Below, one piece after another: positions 17,748 through 26,631 of a stretch of 64,000 bases of DNA. The DNA is taken from assembly GCF_946190275.1 (NCBI RefSeq), contig NZ_CAMHZQ010000006.1:28195-92194 (forward strand), read 5' to 3'. Numbering within the stretch: the stretch's first letter is position 1; each line of letters begins with the position of its first letter. Both the position numbers and the translations under genes were made by a program. This DNA is from Streptococcus mitis. GTDB lineage: Bacteria; Bacillota; Bacilli; Lactobacillales; Streptococcaceae. Under the pieces are notes generated by a model that was given only the letters and a program-made list of their open reading frames with translations, searched no databases and was not told the origin of the DNA.

Positions 17748-18884
17748 ATGTCATACAAAACAAGCAATGCAGAAGGTCATGTAGATTTCATCAATACCTA
17801 TGATTTGGAGCCAATGGCGCAACAAGTTATTCCTAAAGCAGCCTTTGGCTATATCGCTAGCGGGGCGGAAGATACTTTCACTTTGCGTGAGAATATTCGT
17901 GCCTTTAACCACAAACTCATCGTTCCTCATACACTCTGCAATGTAGAAAATCCAAGTACAGAGATTGAATTTGCAGGTGAAAAATTGTCTTCACCAATCA
18001 TCATGGCGCCTGTTGCGGCTCATAAATTGGCAAATGAACAGGGTGAAGTGGCGACTGCGCGTGGTGTGCATGAGTTTGGTTCCCTCTATACAACCAGTTC
18101 CTACTCTACTGTCGATCTCCCAGAAATTACAGAAGCCCTTCAAGGGACACCTCACTGGTTCCAATTTTACTTTAGTAAAGATGACGGGATTAACCGCCAC
18201 ATCATGGACCGTGTGAAGGCTGAAGGTTATAAAGCGATTGTCTTGACGGCAGATGCGACTGTAGGGGGCAATCGTGAGGTGGACAAGCGCAATGGTTTTG
18301 TCTTCCCAGTTGGCATGCCGATTGTTGAAGAATATCTGCCAGAAGGTGCTGGTAAATCAATGGACTTTGTTTACAAATCAGCTAAACAACGCTTGTCTCC
18401 ACGTGATGTAGAATTCATCGCTGAATACTCAGGACTTCCTGTTTATGTCAAGGGACCACAATGCCGTGAGGACGTTGAACGTTCGCTTGCTGCGGGAGCA
18501 TCTGGTATCTGGGTAACCAACCATGGTGGCCGTCAAATCGACGGTGGACCAGCTGCCTTTGACTCACTTCAAGAAGTAGCTGAAGCAGTTGATAAACGCG
18601 TGCCAATTGTCTTTGATTCAGGTATTCGTCGTGGTCAACACGTCTTTAAAGCCTTGGCTTCAGGAGCAGACTTGGTAGCTATTGGTCGCCCGGTTATCTA
18701 TGGCTTGGCTCTCGGCGGTAGTGTTGGTGTGCGTCAAGTCTTTGAGCATTTGAATGCGGAATTGAAGACAGTTATGCAATTGTCTGGAACTCAGACTATT
18801 GAAGATGTTAAACACTTTAAACTTCGTCATAACCCATACAACCCAACCTTCCCAGTTGACCCACGCGACTTAAAATTGTATTGA
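17748..18884 (+). CDS. lctO: L-lactate oxidase
   Basis: FMN-dependent alpha-hydroxy-acid oxidase of 378 residues that converts L-lactate and oxygen to pyruvate and hydrogen peroxide. The FMN-binding, active-site segment WVTNHGGRQIDGG carries catalytic His259, and the C-terminal IRRGQHVFKALASGADLVAIGRP phosphate-binding region follows. Lactate oxidase, rather than glycolate oxidase, is inferred from the streptococcal context. Together with SpxB at 31.9 kb it forms the lactate-pyruvate-acetyl phosphate route that produces peroxide. Transcribed alone, with a clear terminator. Confidence 0.93.
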   Translation: MSYKTSNAEGHVDFINTYDLEPMAQQVIPKAAFGYIASGAEDTFTLRENIRAFNHKLIVPHTLCNVENPSTEIEFAGEKLSSPIIMAPVAAHKLANEQGEVATARGVHEFGSLYTTSSYSTVDLPEITEALQGTPHWFQFYFSKDDGINRHIMDRVKAEGYKAIVLTADATVGGNREVDKRNGFVFPVGMPIVEEYLPEGAGKSMDFVYKSAKQRLSPRDVEFIAEYSGLPVYVKGPQCREDVERSLAAGASGIWVTNHGGRQIDGGPAAFDSLQEVAEAVDKRVPIVFDSGIRRGQHVFKALASGADLVAIGRPVIYGLALGGSVGVRQVFEHLNAELKTVMQLSGTQTIEDVKHFKLRHNPYNPTFPVDPRDLKLY

Positions 18885-18896
18885 TAAAACAGCTTG

Positions 18897-18920
18897 CCTC
18901 CACTGAATGTGGAGGTTTTT
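18897..18920 (+). terminator. lctO terminator
   Basis: CCTCCAC / GTGGAGG with a five-base loop and TTTTT. Confidence 0.8.
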
Positions 18921-19021
18921 CTTCGTCTATAGGAAGAATAAATCACCATTAAAAACAATATACATATATTTTCTAATCAAATATCTTGCTAGGGCTTTCA
19001 TTTTTTGCTATACTGGTGCAG

Positions 19022-19214
19022 TAATTAAATAATAAAGACATTTGGGGTGCTTTAGGCTGAGATGATACCCATTGAACCTGATACAGTTAAGACTGGCGAA
19101 GGGAAATGTGAACAGTTTTTTTCGTATGGCGAAATGAACAATCTAATCTTGTAAGCTAAACTCTAATTCTTGATTGTAATTGGAGTTTTTTTGTTTATTA
19201 AAAGAGGATAGGCT
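19022..19214. repeat. Duplicated TPP-riboswitch leader, copy 1
   Basis: A 193-bp block from TAATTAAATAATAAAGACAT to AGAGGATAGGCT recurs almost unchanged at 21741-21933. The differences I can see are few single-base changes, for example AAGACTGG against AATACTGG. The block includes aptamer, expression platform and terminator. Confidence 0.9.
19038..19192 (+). promoter_or_regulatory. TPP riboswitch and terminator controlling tenA-thiM-thiE
   Basis: THI-box aptamer 19038-19109: closing stem ACATTT / AAATGT, conserved TTGGGGTGC, GGCTGAGATGATACCC and TGAACCTGATACAGTTAAG, then CTGGCGAAGGGAAA. It is followed by an intrinsic terminator AACTCTAATT / AATTGGAGTT with a T7 run (19159-19192). TPP binding should favour termination and so repress the thiamine salvage genes downstream. 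The remainder of the gap 18885-19327 holds the lctO terminator and no gene that I can see. Confidence 0.93.
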
Positions 19215-19327
19215 TGTTTAGGTAGCCCTCTGCAAATGCCCTCGATTTTCTTTAAAAAGGTCAAGTAAAACTAGGATTTTCTTGATGTTTTGTTGATTAC
19301 GAACGAGTAAAGAGAGGAAAAGTAAAT

Positions 19328-19996
19328 ATGGAAACACAAGACTATGCATTTCAGCTAGGTTTGACTGTTGGAGAATTATTAAAAAGCAGTCAGAAGGATT
19401 GGCATGCTGCAATCAATCATCGTTTTGTTAAGGAACTTTTTGCGGGGACAATTGAGAATAAGGTCTTAAAAGAATACCTGATTCAAGATTATCACTTCTT
19501 TGATGCCTTCTTATCCATGCTGGGTGCTTGCGTAGCCCACGCAGACCAGCTTGAATCTAAGCTTCGTTTTGCCAAGCAACTAGGCTTTCTTGAAGCAGAT
19601 GAAGACGGTTATTTTCAAAAGGCTTTCAAAGAGTTAAAAGTATCTGAGAATGATTATCTGGAAGTGACCTTGCATCCTGTAACAAAAGCCTTTCAGCAGC
19701 TTATGTATTCTGCTGTGTCTTCATCAGACTATGCCCATCTTTTGGTCATGCTGGTCATTGCAGAAGGTCTCTATTTAGACTGGGGTTCTAAAGATCTGCC
19801 TCTACCTGAATCCTATATTCATTCGGAATGGATTAATCTACACAGAGGTCCTTTCTTTGCAGAGTGGGTTCAATTTCTGGTTGACGAACTCAATCGTATC
19901 GGAAAAGGTCGAGAAGATTTGACAGAACTTCAGGAACGCTGGAATCAAGCGGTCGCTTTAGAATTAGCCTTTTTTGATATTGGTTATGACGCCTAG
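19328..19996 (+). CDS. tenA: TenA-family thiamine salvage protein lacking the catalytic cysteine (TenA_E-like)
   Basis: Protein of 222 residues with the TenA/heme-oxygenase-like helical fold. The motif IQDYHFFDAF carries the substrate-binding Asp54. Where thiaminase II has its nucleophilic Cys in an LPCPWLY-type motif, this protein reads VIAEGLYLDWG (Ala145, Glu146), so it resembles the TenA_E branch, thought to act on formylamino/aminopyrimidine breakdown products rather than thiamine itself. It follows TPP riboswitch copy 1. GTAAAG-type RBS upstream is modest. Its paralogue at 24607 keeps the Cys. Confidence 0.85.
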   Translation: METQDYAFQLGLTVGELLKSSQKDWHAAINHRFVKELFAGTIENKVLKEYLIQDYHFFDAFLSMLGACVAHADQLESKLRFAKQLGFLEADEDGYFQKAFKELKVSENDYLEVTLHPVTKAFQQLMYSAVSSSDYAHLLVMLVIAEGLYLDWGSKDLPLPESYIHSEWINLHRGPFFAEWVQFLVDELNRIGKGREDLTELQERWNQAVALELAFFDIGYDA

Positions 19997-20125
19997 AGAA
20001 AGTTTAGGATGTTGACAAATTTGATGAGGTAAATCATTCAATGTAAATGAAAAAAATTTCTTAACGAAAGATAGAGATAAATCGAAATCAGTAGATCGTA
20101 TAAAGTGAAAAGGAAGGATTTCAAT

Positions 20126-20908
20126 ATGACAAGTTTAAAATTATTAAAAGAAAAAGCACCATTGGTAATCTGTATTACCAATGATGTTGTAAAAAATTTC
20201 ACAGCAAATGGATTAGTAGCACTGGGTGCATCACCAGCCATGAGTGAATTTCCAGCAGATTTAGAGGATTTGTTAAAGTATGCTGGTGGTTTATTAATAA
20301 ACATAGGAACATTGACAGATGAAAATTGGAAATTATACCAAGCTGCTCTGAAAATTGCAGAGAAATATAATGTCCCAGCAGTTTTAGATCCTGTAGCCTG
20401 TGGAGCAGGAGAATATAGAAAAAAAGTAGCAGATGATCTAATCAACAATTATAAACTAGCAGCGATTAGGGGAAATGCTGGCGAGATTGCCTCTTTAGTA
20501 GGGATAAATGTGGCATCTAAAGGAGTAGATAGTGCGGGCGTAGATAATATTGACGAAATCGCTCTAGCAGCAAACGCTAAGTTTCATATTCCAATAGTAG
20601 TAACAGGTGAAGTGGATGCTATTGCGGTTAATGGAGAAGTGGTAACGATTCATAATGGTAGTGCCATGATGCCAAAAGTTATTGGGACAGGATGCTTATT
20701 AGGTGCTGTAGTAGCAAGCTTTATCGGACTTGAAAAAGGTCAAGAATTAAAATCATTAGAAACAGCAATGTTGGTTTACAATATCGCTGGAGAAATGGCA
20801 GAAAAACGCCCCAATGGGCATCTTCCTGGAACATTTAAAGTTGAATTTATAAATGCCTTATACGAGATTACAGATGAAGATGTAAAGGAATTCAAAAGAG
20901 TGAAGTAA
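20126..20908 (+). CDS. thiM: Hydroxyethylthiazole kinase (first copy)
   Basis: Kinase of 260 residues phosphorylating the thiazole moiety of thiamine for salvage. N-terminal [19 protein letters not shown] binds the thiazole, and the C-terminal ATP-binding motif reads [10 protein letters not shown], with the Cys typical of characterised ThiM enzymes. I use the ATG at 20126 with AGGAAGGA upstream; the GTG at 20105 has no RBS. Compared with its paralogue at 25828 it uses noticeably more A/T-ending codons (ATA, GTA, AAA), as does the following thiE, which suggests a separate origin for this pair. Confidence 0.93.
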   Translation: MTSLKLLKEKAPLVICITNDVVKNFTANGLVALGASPAMSEFPADLEDLLKYAGGLLINIGTLTDENWKLYQAALKIAEKYNVPAVLDPVACGAGEYRKKVADDLINNYKLAAIRGNAGEIASLVGINVASKGVDSAGVDNIDEIALAANAKFHIPIVVTGEVDAIAVNGEVVTIHNGSAMMPKVIGTGCLLGAVVASFIGLEKGQELKSLETAMLVYNIAGEMAEKRPNGHLPGTFKVEFINALYEITDEDVKEFKRVK

Positions 20909-20909
20909 A

Positions 20910-21539
20910 ATGTTTCATAAAGAATTACTAAAACTATATTTTATTTGTGGAACGACTACTTGCCAAGGAAAAGATCTATATACGGTCGTTGAGGAAGCCT
21001 TAAAAGGTGGTATAACCTTATTTCAATTCCGTGAAAAAGGTGAGGGAGCCCTGAAAGGTATAGAAAAAGTCGAACTAGCAATAAAACTACAGGCTCTTTG
21101 TAAAAAATACAATGTTCCGTTTGTTGTTAATGATGATATTGATTTGGCGATGGAAATTGACGCTGATGGCGTACATGTAGGACAAGATGACCTTGGAGTT
21201 GATGAAATTAGAAAATTGATGCCAGATAAAATAATTGGTCTTTCTATAAAAAACGAGAAAGAATTTCAACAATCAAAAGTTGAATATGTAGATTATGTTG
21301 GTGTTGGTCCTGTATTTGATACCCAGTCAAAAGATGATGCTGGTGGTGCTATAGGTTATGAAGGTCTTAAATTGATGAGAAAACTATTACCACAAATGCC
21401 CTTAGTTGCAATTGGTGGGATACAGACGCAACATATTAAAGACATTATGAAGACCAATGTTGACGGCGTTTCAATCATTTCAGCAATATCGTATGCAAAA
21501 AATATAGAAAAAACTGTTCGAGAAATGAGTGAACAATAG
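20910..21539 (+). CDS. thiE: Thiamine-phosphate synthase (first copy)
   Basis: Enzyme of 209 residues that joins HMP-PP and thiazole phosphate to thiamine phosphate. TIM-barrel landmarks are visible: TLFQFREKG (diphosphate-binding Arg and Lys), VPFVVNDDIDLAMEIDADGVHVGQDD and the C-terminal phosphate loop LVAIGGIQ with VSIISAISYA. It starts one base after the thiM stop, so translation is coupled. A/T-rich codon use matches thiM copy 1. No clear terminator follows before the second TPP riboswitch. Confidence 0.93.
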   Translation: MFHKELLKLYFICGTTTCQGKDLYTVVEEALKGGITLFQFREKGEGALKGIEKVELAIKLQALCKKYNVPFVVNDDIDLAMEIDADGVHVGQDDLGVDEIRKLMPDKIIGLSIKNEKEFQQSKVEYVDYVGVGPVFDTQSKDDAGGAIGYEGLKLMRKLLPQMPLVAIGGIQTQHIKDIMKTNVDGVSIISAISYAKNIEKTVREMSEQ

Positions 21540-21740
21540 CTATCAATTTTCCTTGGATTCTGAGGGAGTAGGATTTTCTTTTTTCTAAAAAGCTATGTTC
21601 AGATTTAGCTCAAATGGCTAATCTATCAAACAAGACATTTGTTTTTTGCAAAAGAAAGATCTACTGTCTTTTTGAGTACAAGGCTGTATTTCCAGTTCAA
21701 TTTCTTGAACTAGAATAAATCGTTTGTTAAAATAATTATA

Positions 21741-21933
21741 TAATTAAATAATAAAGACATTTGGGGTGCTTTAGGCTGAGATGATACCCATTGAACCTGA
21801 TACAGTTAATACTGGCGAAGGGAAATGTGAAAAGTTTTTTTCGTATGTCGAAAAGAACTGTCTAATCTTGTAAGCTAAACTCTAATTCTTGATTGTAATT
21901 GGAGTTTTTTTGTTTATTAAAAGAGGATAGGCT
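21741..21933. repeat. Duplicated TPP-riboswitch leader, copy 2
   Basis: Second copy of the 193-bp block at 19022-19214. Upstream of it (21540-21740) there is only AT-rich sequence in which I see no gene. Confidence 0.9.
21757..21912 (+). promoter_or_regulatory. TPP riboswitch and terminator controlling ykoE-ykoD-ykoC-tenA2-thiW-thiM2-thiE2
   Basis: Aptamer 21757-21828 with the same conserved blocks and closing stem as copy 1, and terminator AACTCTAATT / AATTGGAGTT plus T7 at about 21878-21912. It lies 86 bp before the ykoE start. The seven genes downstream have gaps of at most ten bases, so one switch probably controls them all. Confidence 0.93.
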
Positions 21934-21997
21934 GGACGTTAAGCCTTTCGGTAGCTCACCTTGTATGCCCCACTTGTCTTTGAAAAAGGAGTTTTTT

Positions 21998-22558
21998 ATG
22001 TTGAAAAAATGGCAGTTAAAAGATGTTATCTTACTTGCTTTCTTGTCTATCTTTTTTGGTGGCGTTTTTGTAGGATCTGGCTATCTGTTTGATATCCTCA
22101 CTCTGATTTTAGCCCCTCTTGGCTTGCAGGCCTTTGCCAATGAAATCCTCTTTGGTCTCTGGTGTATGGCTGCGCCCATTGCGGCCATCTTTGTTCCAAG
22201 AGTGGGAAGCGCAACGATTGGTGAAGTGCTAGCTGCGCTTGCTGAAGTCCTTTATGGTAGCCAATTCGGTCTAGGTGCCCTTTTGTCTGGCTTGGTTCAA
22301 GGTTTGGGAAGTGAACTTGGTTTTATCGTAACCAAGAATCGCTATGAAAGTTGGCTCTCTCTAACTGCCAATAGTATTGGGATTACGCTTGTTAGCTTTG
22401 TCTATGAATACATTAAGTTAGGATATTACGCCTTTTCACTTCCATTTGTACTTTCCTTGTTTGTGGTGCGCTTTATTTCTGTCTTTTTCTTCTGTACCAT
22501 CTTGGTTCGTGCCATTGTCAAACTTTATCATCAGTTTGCAGCTGGGGGCAAGGCATAG
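21998..22558 (+). CDS. ykoE: ECF-type HMP/thiamine transporter substrate-binding membrane subunit (YkoE-like)
   Basis: Membrane protein of 186 residues with five to six hydrophobic segments, resembling YkoE, the S-component-like subunit of the YkoEDC transporter for hydroxymethylpyrimidine or thiamine. The ATG at 21998 follows AAAAGGAG; a longer upstream reading begins within the terminator T run and is rejected. It is the first gene of the second TPP-regulated operon. Its stop TAG is followed directly by the ykoD ATG. Confidence 0.85.
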   Translation: MLKKWQLKDVILLAFLSIFFGGVFVGSGYLFDILTLILAPLGLQAFANEILFGLWCMAAPIAAIFVPRVGSATIGEVLAALAEVLYGSQFGLGALLSGLVQGLGSELGFIVTKNRYESWLSLTANSIGITLVSFVYEYIKLGYYAFSLPFVLSLFVVRFISVFFFCTILVRAIVKLYHQFAAGGKA

Positions 22559-23944
22559 ATGGGGCTGGAATTAAGGGAGATTCAGTCCCCAATTTTTTCG
22601 GAACCGATTGATTTTACTTTTCATGCGCAAGCCTTTACCTTGTTAGTTGGGAGCAGTGGTTCAGGAAAATCGAGTCTCTTTCAAATGATTGCCCAAGTCA
22701 GTTTTCTTCCCTATAGCGGTCAAGTCCTGATAAATGGGAGCGAGGTCAGTCAGCTTTCTATCATCGAACGTGTCCAGACGGTTGGTATCCTCTTTCAAAA
22801 TCCCAATCATCAATTTACCATGGAGAACTTGTTTGAGGAGCTGGTTTTTACCTTGGAAAATATTGGGCATCCCGTTCAGGAAATTGATTCTAAAATAGCA
22901 GAGGTGGTCCAGCAATGTCGCTGCAAGGCAATCTTGCACCGTCCCATTCATCACTTATCAGGTGGGGAAAAGCAAAAGGCTGCACTGGCAGTTCTCTTTG
23001 CTATGAATCCTAGGGTCTATCTCTTGGATGAGCCCTTTGCTTCCATTGACCGCAAGAGTAGGATAGAGATATTGGAGATTCTAAAAGAGTTAGCTTCTAA
23101 TGGGAAGACAGTTATTTTGTGCGACCATGATTTAACGGACTATGAAGCCTATATCGACCATATGGTGGAGCTAAGAGATGGGCAACTAAGGGAAGTGTTT
23201 CAAATCCCTACCTCTGATATGACCCAGGTTACTTCAAAGGAAGTTGCTTCTAGCCCAGAACTATTCCACATGGATAGAGCAACTTGTGAGCTGGATAAGC
23301 GTCCCCTCTTTTCAATTGCGGATTTTACATTCTATCAAGGAATTTCCTGTATCTTGGGTGACAATGGTGTCGGGAAATCAACCCTCTTTCACTCCATTCT
23401 TCAATTTCAAAAGTATAAGGGGCGCATTACTTGGAAGGGTTCGGTTCTAAAAAAGAAAAAGAGTTTGTACCGTGACCTGACGGGTGTTGTTCAGGAAGCT
23501 GAGAAGCAGTTTATCAGAGCCAGTCTGCGAGAAGAGCTGCAATTAGATGGACCTGATTCTGAAAGAAATCAGCGGATACTTCAAGCTTTACAATATTTTG
23601 ATCTGGAGCAGGCACTTGATAAGAGTCCTTATCAATTAAGTGGTGGCCAGCAAAAGATTCTTCAGCTCTTGACCACCTTGACTAGTAAGGCTTCTGTGAT
23701 CTTGCTAGATGAACCTTTTGCTGGTTTGGATGATAGAGCTTGCCATTATTTTTGTCAGTGGATTGTGGAGGAGAGAAATCAAGGAAGAAATTTTCTGATC
23801 ATTAGCCATCGTTTGGATCCCTTGATCTCTGTGGTTGATTATTGGATTGAGATGACTAGTCAGGGTCTCAGTCATGTGAAAGAAGTAACCATTACCAAAC
23901 CTCTCCCATCTCTGAACAATGATACTCAAGGGGAGGTGAGATAG
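22559..23944 (+). CDS. ykoD: ECF transporter duplicated ATP-binding protein (YkoD-like)
   Basis: Energy-coupling ATPase of 461 residues with two fused ABC domains. Domain 1 has Walker A VGSSGSGKSS (about 32-41), signature LSGGEKQK and Walker B VYLLDEPFASID. Domain 2 has GDNGVGKST (about 268-276), LSGGQQK and VILLDEPFAGLDD. The fusion replaces the separate EcfA and EcfA' subunits of shared ECF transporters, so this is a dedicated module. It sits between the YkoE and YkoC subunit genes. Confidence 0.93.
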   Translation: MGLELREIQSPIFSEPIDFTFHAQAFTLLVGSSGSGKSSLFQMIAQVSFLPYSGQVLINGSEVSQLSIIERVQTVGILFQNPNHQFTMENLFEELVFTLENIGHPVQEIDSKIAEVVQQCRCKAILHRPIHHLSGGEKQKAALAVLFAMNPRVYLLDEPFASIDRKSRIEILEILKELASNGKTVILCDHDLTDYEAYIDHMVELRDGQLREVFQIPTSDMTQVTSKEVASSPELFHMDRATCELDKRPLFSIADFTFYQGISCILGDNGVGKSTLFHSILQFQKYKGRITWKGSVLKKKKSLYRDLTGVVQEAEKQFIRASLREELQLDGPDSERNQRILQALQYFDLEQALDKSPYQLSGGQQKILQLLTTLTSKASVILLDEPFAGLDDRACHYFCQWIVEERNQGRNFLIISHRLDPLISVVDYWIEMTSQGLSHVKEVTITKPLPSLNNDTQGEVR

Positions 23945-23945
23945 T

Positions 23946-24596
23946 ATGGTCAAAGTAGCAACCCAGACACCGATTATCAGTCTCTTCTTGCTGATTTTAT
24001 CCTTGGAAACATCTTTCATTCCTTCGATTGCTCTGAATCTTTCGGTAGTCGCATTTTGTATCCTCTTTATGCTCTATTACCGTCGATTTAAAGTATTGGC
24101 TTGGATGATTCTGCTCGCCATTTTGCCATCCTTTGCCAACTACTGGGCAGTTCAGTTACATGGTGATGCTTCGCAGGCAGTCATGCTTGGAACGAGGGCC
24201 TTTGTGACCGTTTGTATTGGTCTTGTTTTTGTTTCCTCTATTTCCCTAAAAGAGCTTCTCTTGTACTTGGCTCAAAAGGGGTTATCACGCTCTTGGTCCT
24301 ATGCCTTGATTGTGGTATTCAATTCCTTCCCCCTCATTCAGCAAGAAATCAAGTCTCTCAAGGAAGCTTGCCTATTACGCGGTCAAGAACTGCATTTTTG
24401 GTCTCCCTTGATTTACAGCAAGGTTCTGATGACAGTCTTTAGATGGCGCCATCTTTACCTGAGAGCTCTATCGGCGCATGGATATGACGAACATGCACAG
24501 GTGGAGAATCGCTATCGGACTTTTTATATTCCTCAAAGGACACTATTCATCTACCTGCTTTTCTTTTTATTGCTTCAAACCAGTCTATTTTTATAA
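23946..24596 (+). CDS. ykoC: ECF transporter T-component (YkoC/CbiQ-like)
   Basis: Membrane protein of 216 residues with several hydrophobic segments in the N-terminal half. It carries the cytoplasmic coupling motif region SLKEACLLRGQEL and a second Arg-containing segment ALSAHGYDEHAQ typical of CbiQ-type T-components. It should couple the YkoD ATPase to YkoE. It starts two bases after the ykoD stop. Confidence 0.88.
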   Translation: MVKVATQTPIISLFLLILSLETSFIPSIALNLSVVAFCILFMLYYRRFKVLAWMILLAILPSFANYWAVQLHGDASQAVMLGTRAFVTVCIGLVFVSSISLKELLLYLAQKGLSRSWSYALIVVFNSFPLIQQEIKSLKEACLLRGQELHFWSPLIYSKVLMTVFRWRHLYLRALSAHGYDEHAQVENRYRTFYIPQRTLFIYLLFFLLLQTSLFL

Positions 24597-24606
24597 AGGA
24601 GTTATT

Positions 24607-25299
24607 ATGGAATTTACAGATATTGCGATGGAATTATCCAAGGAAGCTTGGCAGGCTTCCTTTCATCATCCCTTTATTTTACAGTTGCAAGAGGGAAATT
24701 TAGACCCTGCAATTTTCCGCTATTACTTGATTCAGGATGCCTACTATCTGAAGGCCTTCTCAGAAGCCTATCACCTCTTGGCTGATAAGACTTTGAATGA
24801 GGAAATGAGAAGACTCTTGAAACAACATGCTCAGAGTCTAGTGGAAGGTGAGTTGTTTATCCGCCAACAATTTTTCAAGGAGTTGGAAATCAGCGATCAG
24901 GAAATGGATGAGTATCCAATCGCGCCAACTTGCTATCATTATATCTCTCACATTTATCGTCAATTTGAAGAAGCAAATCTAGCCATTGCTTTTGCAAGCT
25001 TGCTGCCTTGTCCTTGGTTATACCATGATATAGGTAAATCACTTAATCTTAAACCATCACCAAATCCTCTCTACCAACAATGGATTGAAACTTATATTAC
25101 GGATGAGTTGGAGCAGCAGATCAGAGAGGAGGGAGCGCTGGTCAATCAACTCTATCGAGAAAGTGACGAGACAGACAGGAAAAAAATGCTAGATGCCTTC
25201 CACATCAGTGTTCATATGGAAGCTAAGTTTTGGGAAATGGCCTATCAACACCAGACATGGAAGAGCGATTTACAGTCTTTAGAAACAGGAGAAGAATAG
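24607..25299 (+). CDS. tenA: Thiaminase II / aminopyrimidine aminohydrolase (TenA with catalytic Cys)
   Basis: Protein of 230 residues of the TenA fold, releasing HMP from aminopyrimidine breakdown products or thiamine. The active-site Cys135 sits in LLPCPWLYHDIG, with Asp44 in IQDAYY and a C-terminal Glu in MEAKFWE. I chose the ATG at 24607 with AAAGGAG before it; the longer reading from 24478 overlaps ykoC out of frame and adds residues without family support. It is the classical TenA_C type, in contrast to the Cys-less paralogue at 19328. Confidence 0.93.
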   Translation: MEFTDIAMELSKEAWQASFHHPFILQLQEGNLDPAIFRYYLIQDAYYLKAFSEAYHLLADKTLNEEMRRLLKQHAQSLVEGELFIRQQFFKELEISDQEMDEYPIAPTCYHYISHIYRQFEEANLAIAFASLLPCPWLYHDIGKSLNLKPSPNPLYQQWIETYITDELEQQIREEGALVNQLYRESDETDRKKMLDAFHISVHMEAKFWEMAYQHQTWKSDLQSLETGEE

Positions 25300-25303
25300 A
25301 AAC

Positions 25304-25828
25304 ATGAGAAAGCACCAATTACAAGTTCACAAATTAACCATTTTATCCATGATGATTGCCCTTGATGTAGTTCTTACGCCTATCTTTCGGATTGAGGGAA
25401 TGGCACCGATGTCCAGTGTAGTCAATATTCTAGCAGGAATCATGATGGGACCTGTTTATGCCTTGGCTATGGCTACAGTGACAGCCTTTATCCGTATGAC
25501 GACTCAAGGGATTCCACCTTTAGCTCTCACAGGAGCGACTTTTGGAGCCCTTCTAGCAGGTCTCTTTTATAAGTATGGTCGAAAATTTTACTTTTCTGCC
25601 TTGGGAGAAATTTTGGGAACAGGTATTATTGGTTCTATTGTTTCCTATCCTGTTATGGTACTCTTTACAGGATCGGTTGCAAAGCTTAGCTGGTTTATCT
25701 ATACTCCTCGATTTTTCGGAGCAACCTTGATTGGTACAGCGATTTCCTTTATTGCCTTTCGATTTTTAATCAAGCAGGAATTCTTTAAAAAAGTGCAGGG
25801 ATATTTCTTTGATGAAAGGATAGACTGA
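25304..25828 (+). CDS. thiW: Thiazole ECF transporter S-component ThiW
   Basis: Membrane protein of 174 residues with about five hydrophobic segments. It begins with the [17 protein letters not shown] motif typical of ECF S-components of the ThiW family, proposed to import hydroxyethylthiazole. The conserved Ala-rich helix face that contacts the T-component fits the first segment. The adjacent thiM2 would phosphorylate the imported thiazole. It overlaps thiM2 by one base. Confidence 0.87.
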   Translation: MRKHQLQVHKLTILSMMIALDVVLTPIFRIEGMAPMSSVVNILAGIMMGPVYALAMATVTAFIRMTTQGIPPLALTGATFGALLAGLFYKYGRKFYFSALGEILGTGIIGSIVSYPVMVLFTGSVAKLSWFIYTPRFFGATLIGTAISFIAFRFLIKQEFFKKVQGYFFDERID

Positions 25829-26631
25829 TGCAGGCATTTACAAATCCCTTTCCTCTGGAAACGACTTCCCTCATTCACTGCATTACCAATGAGATTTCTT
25901 GTGAGATGCTAGCAAATGGGATTTTGGCTCTGGGATGTAAACCAGTTATGGCAGATGATCCCCGTGAGGTTCTTGATTTTACTAAGCAAAGCCAGGCACT
26001 CTTCATCAATTTGGGGCATTTGTCAGCTGAGAAGGAAAAAGCAATCCGTATAGCAGCTTCTTATGCAGACAAAGTTTGTCTCCCAATGGTAGTAGATGCG
26101 GTTGGCGTAACGGCTTCATCCATTCGTAAGAGCTTAGTTGAAGACCTTTTAGACTATAGACCTACGGTCCTTAAAGGAAATATGTCAGAAATTCGAAGTC
26201 TTGTTGGCTTAAAACACCACGGAGTTGGGGTCGATGCGAGTGCTAAAGATCAAGAAACTGAGGATTTACTTCAAGTCTTGAAAGACTGGTGTCAGACCTA
26301 TCCAGGTATGTCATTCTTAGTCACAGGCCCCAAGGACCTCATCGTTTCGAAGAATCAGGTCGCTGTATTGGGAAATGGCTGTGCAGAATTAGACTGGATA
26401 ACAGGAACAGGAGATTTGGTTGGAGCTTTAACAGCTGTTTTTCTCAGCCAAGGAAAGACTGGCTTTGTAGCTTCGTGTCTAGCGGTCTCTTATCTCAATA
26501 TCTCTGCGGAGAGAATAGTTGTTCAAGGAATGGGATTGGAAGATTTTCGATACCAAGTTCTCAATCAGCTTTCGCTCCTCAAAAGAGATGAAAACTGGCT
26601 AGCCGCTATCAAAGGAGATATTTATGAATAG
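25828..26631 (+). CDS. thiM: Hydroxyethylthiazole kinase (second copy, GTGD variant)
   Basis: Paralogue of the kinase at 20126, 267 residues. The N-terminal [20 protein letters not shown] matches the thiazole site. The C-terminal ATP motif reads [15 protein letters not shown], with Asp where copy 1 has Cys (GTGC). An Asp at this place is the catalytic base in ribokinase-like relatives, so this copy should be active. It overlaps thiW by one base and thiE2 by eight. Confidence 0.93.
   Translation: MQAFTNPFPLETTSLIHCITNEISCEMLANGILALGCKPVMADDPREVLDFTKQSQALFINLGHLSAEKEKAIRIAASYADKVCLPMVVDAVGVTASSIRKSLVEDLLDYRPTVLKGNMSEIRSLVGLKHHGVGVDASAKDQETEDLLQVLKDWCQTYPGMSFLVTGPKDLIVSKNQVAVLGNGCAELDWITGTGDLVGALTAVFLSQGKTGFVASCLAVSYLNISAERIVVQGMGLEDFRYQVLNQLSLLKRDENWLAAIKGDIYE

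Noticed and set aside
21899..21997. N-terminal extension of YkoE starting in the riboswitch terminator
   Set aside because: The start would lie in the terminator stem, has no RBS, and the hydrophobic YkoE-type sequence begins at 21998 after AAAAGGAG.
24478..24606. Long N-terminal extension of the second TenA
   Set aside because: It overlaps ykoC in another frame, has no RBS, and TenA homology begins at MEFTDIAM with RBS AAAGGAG.
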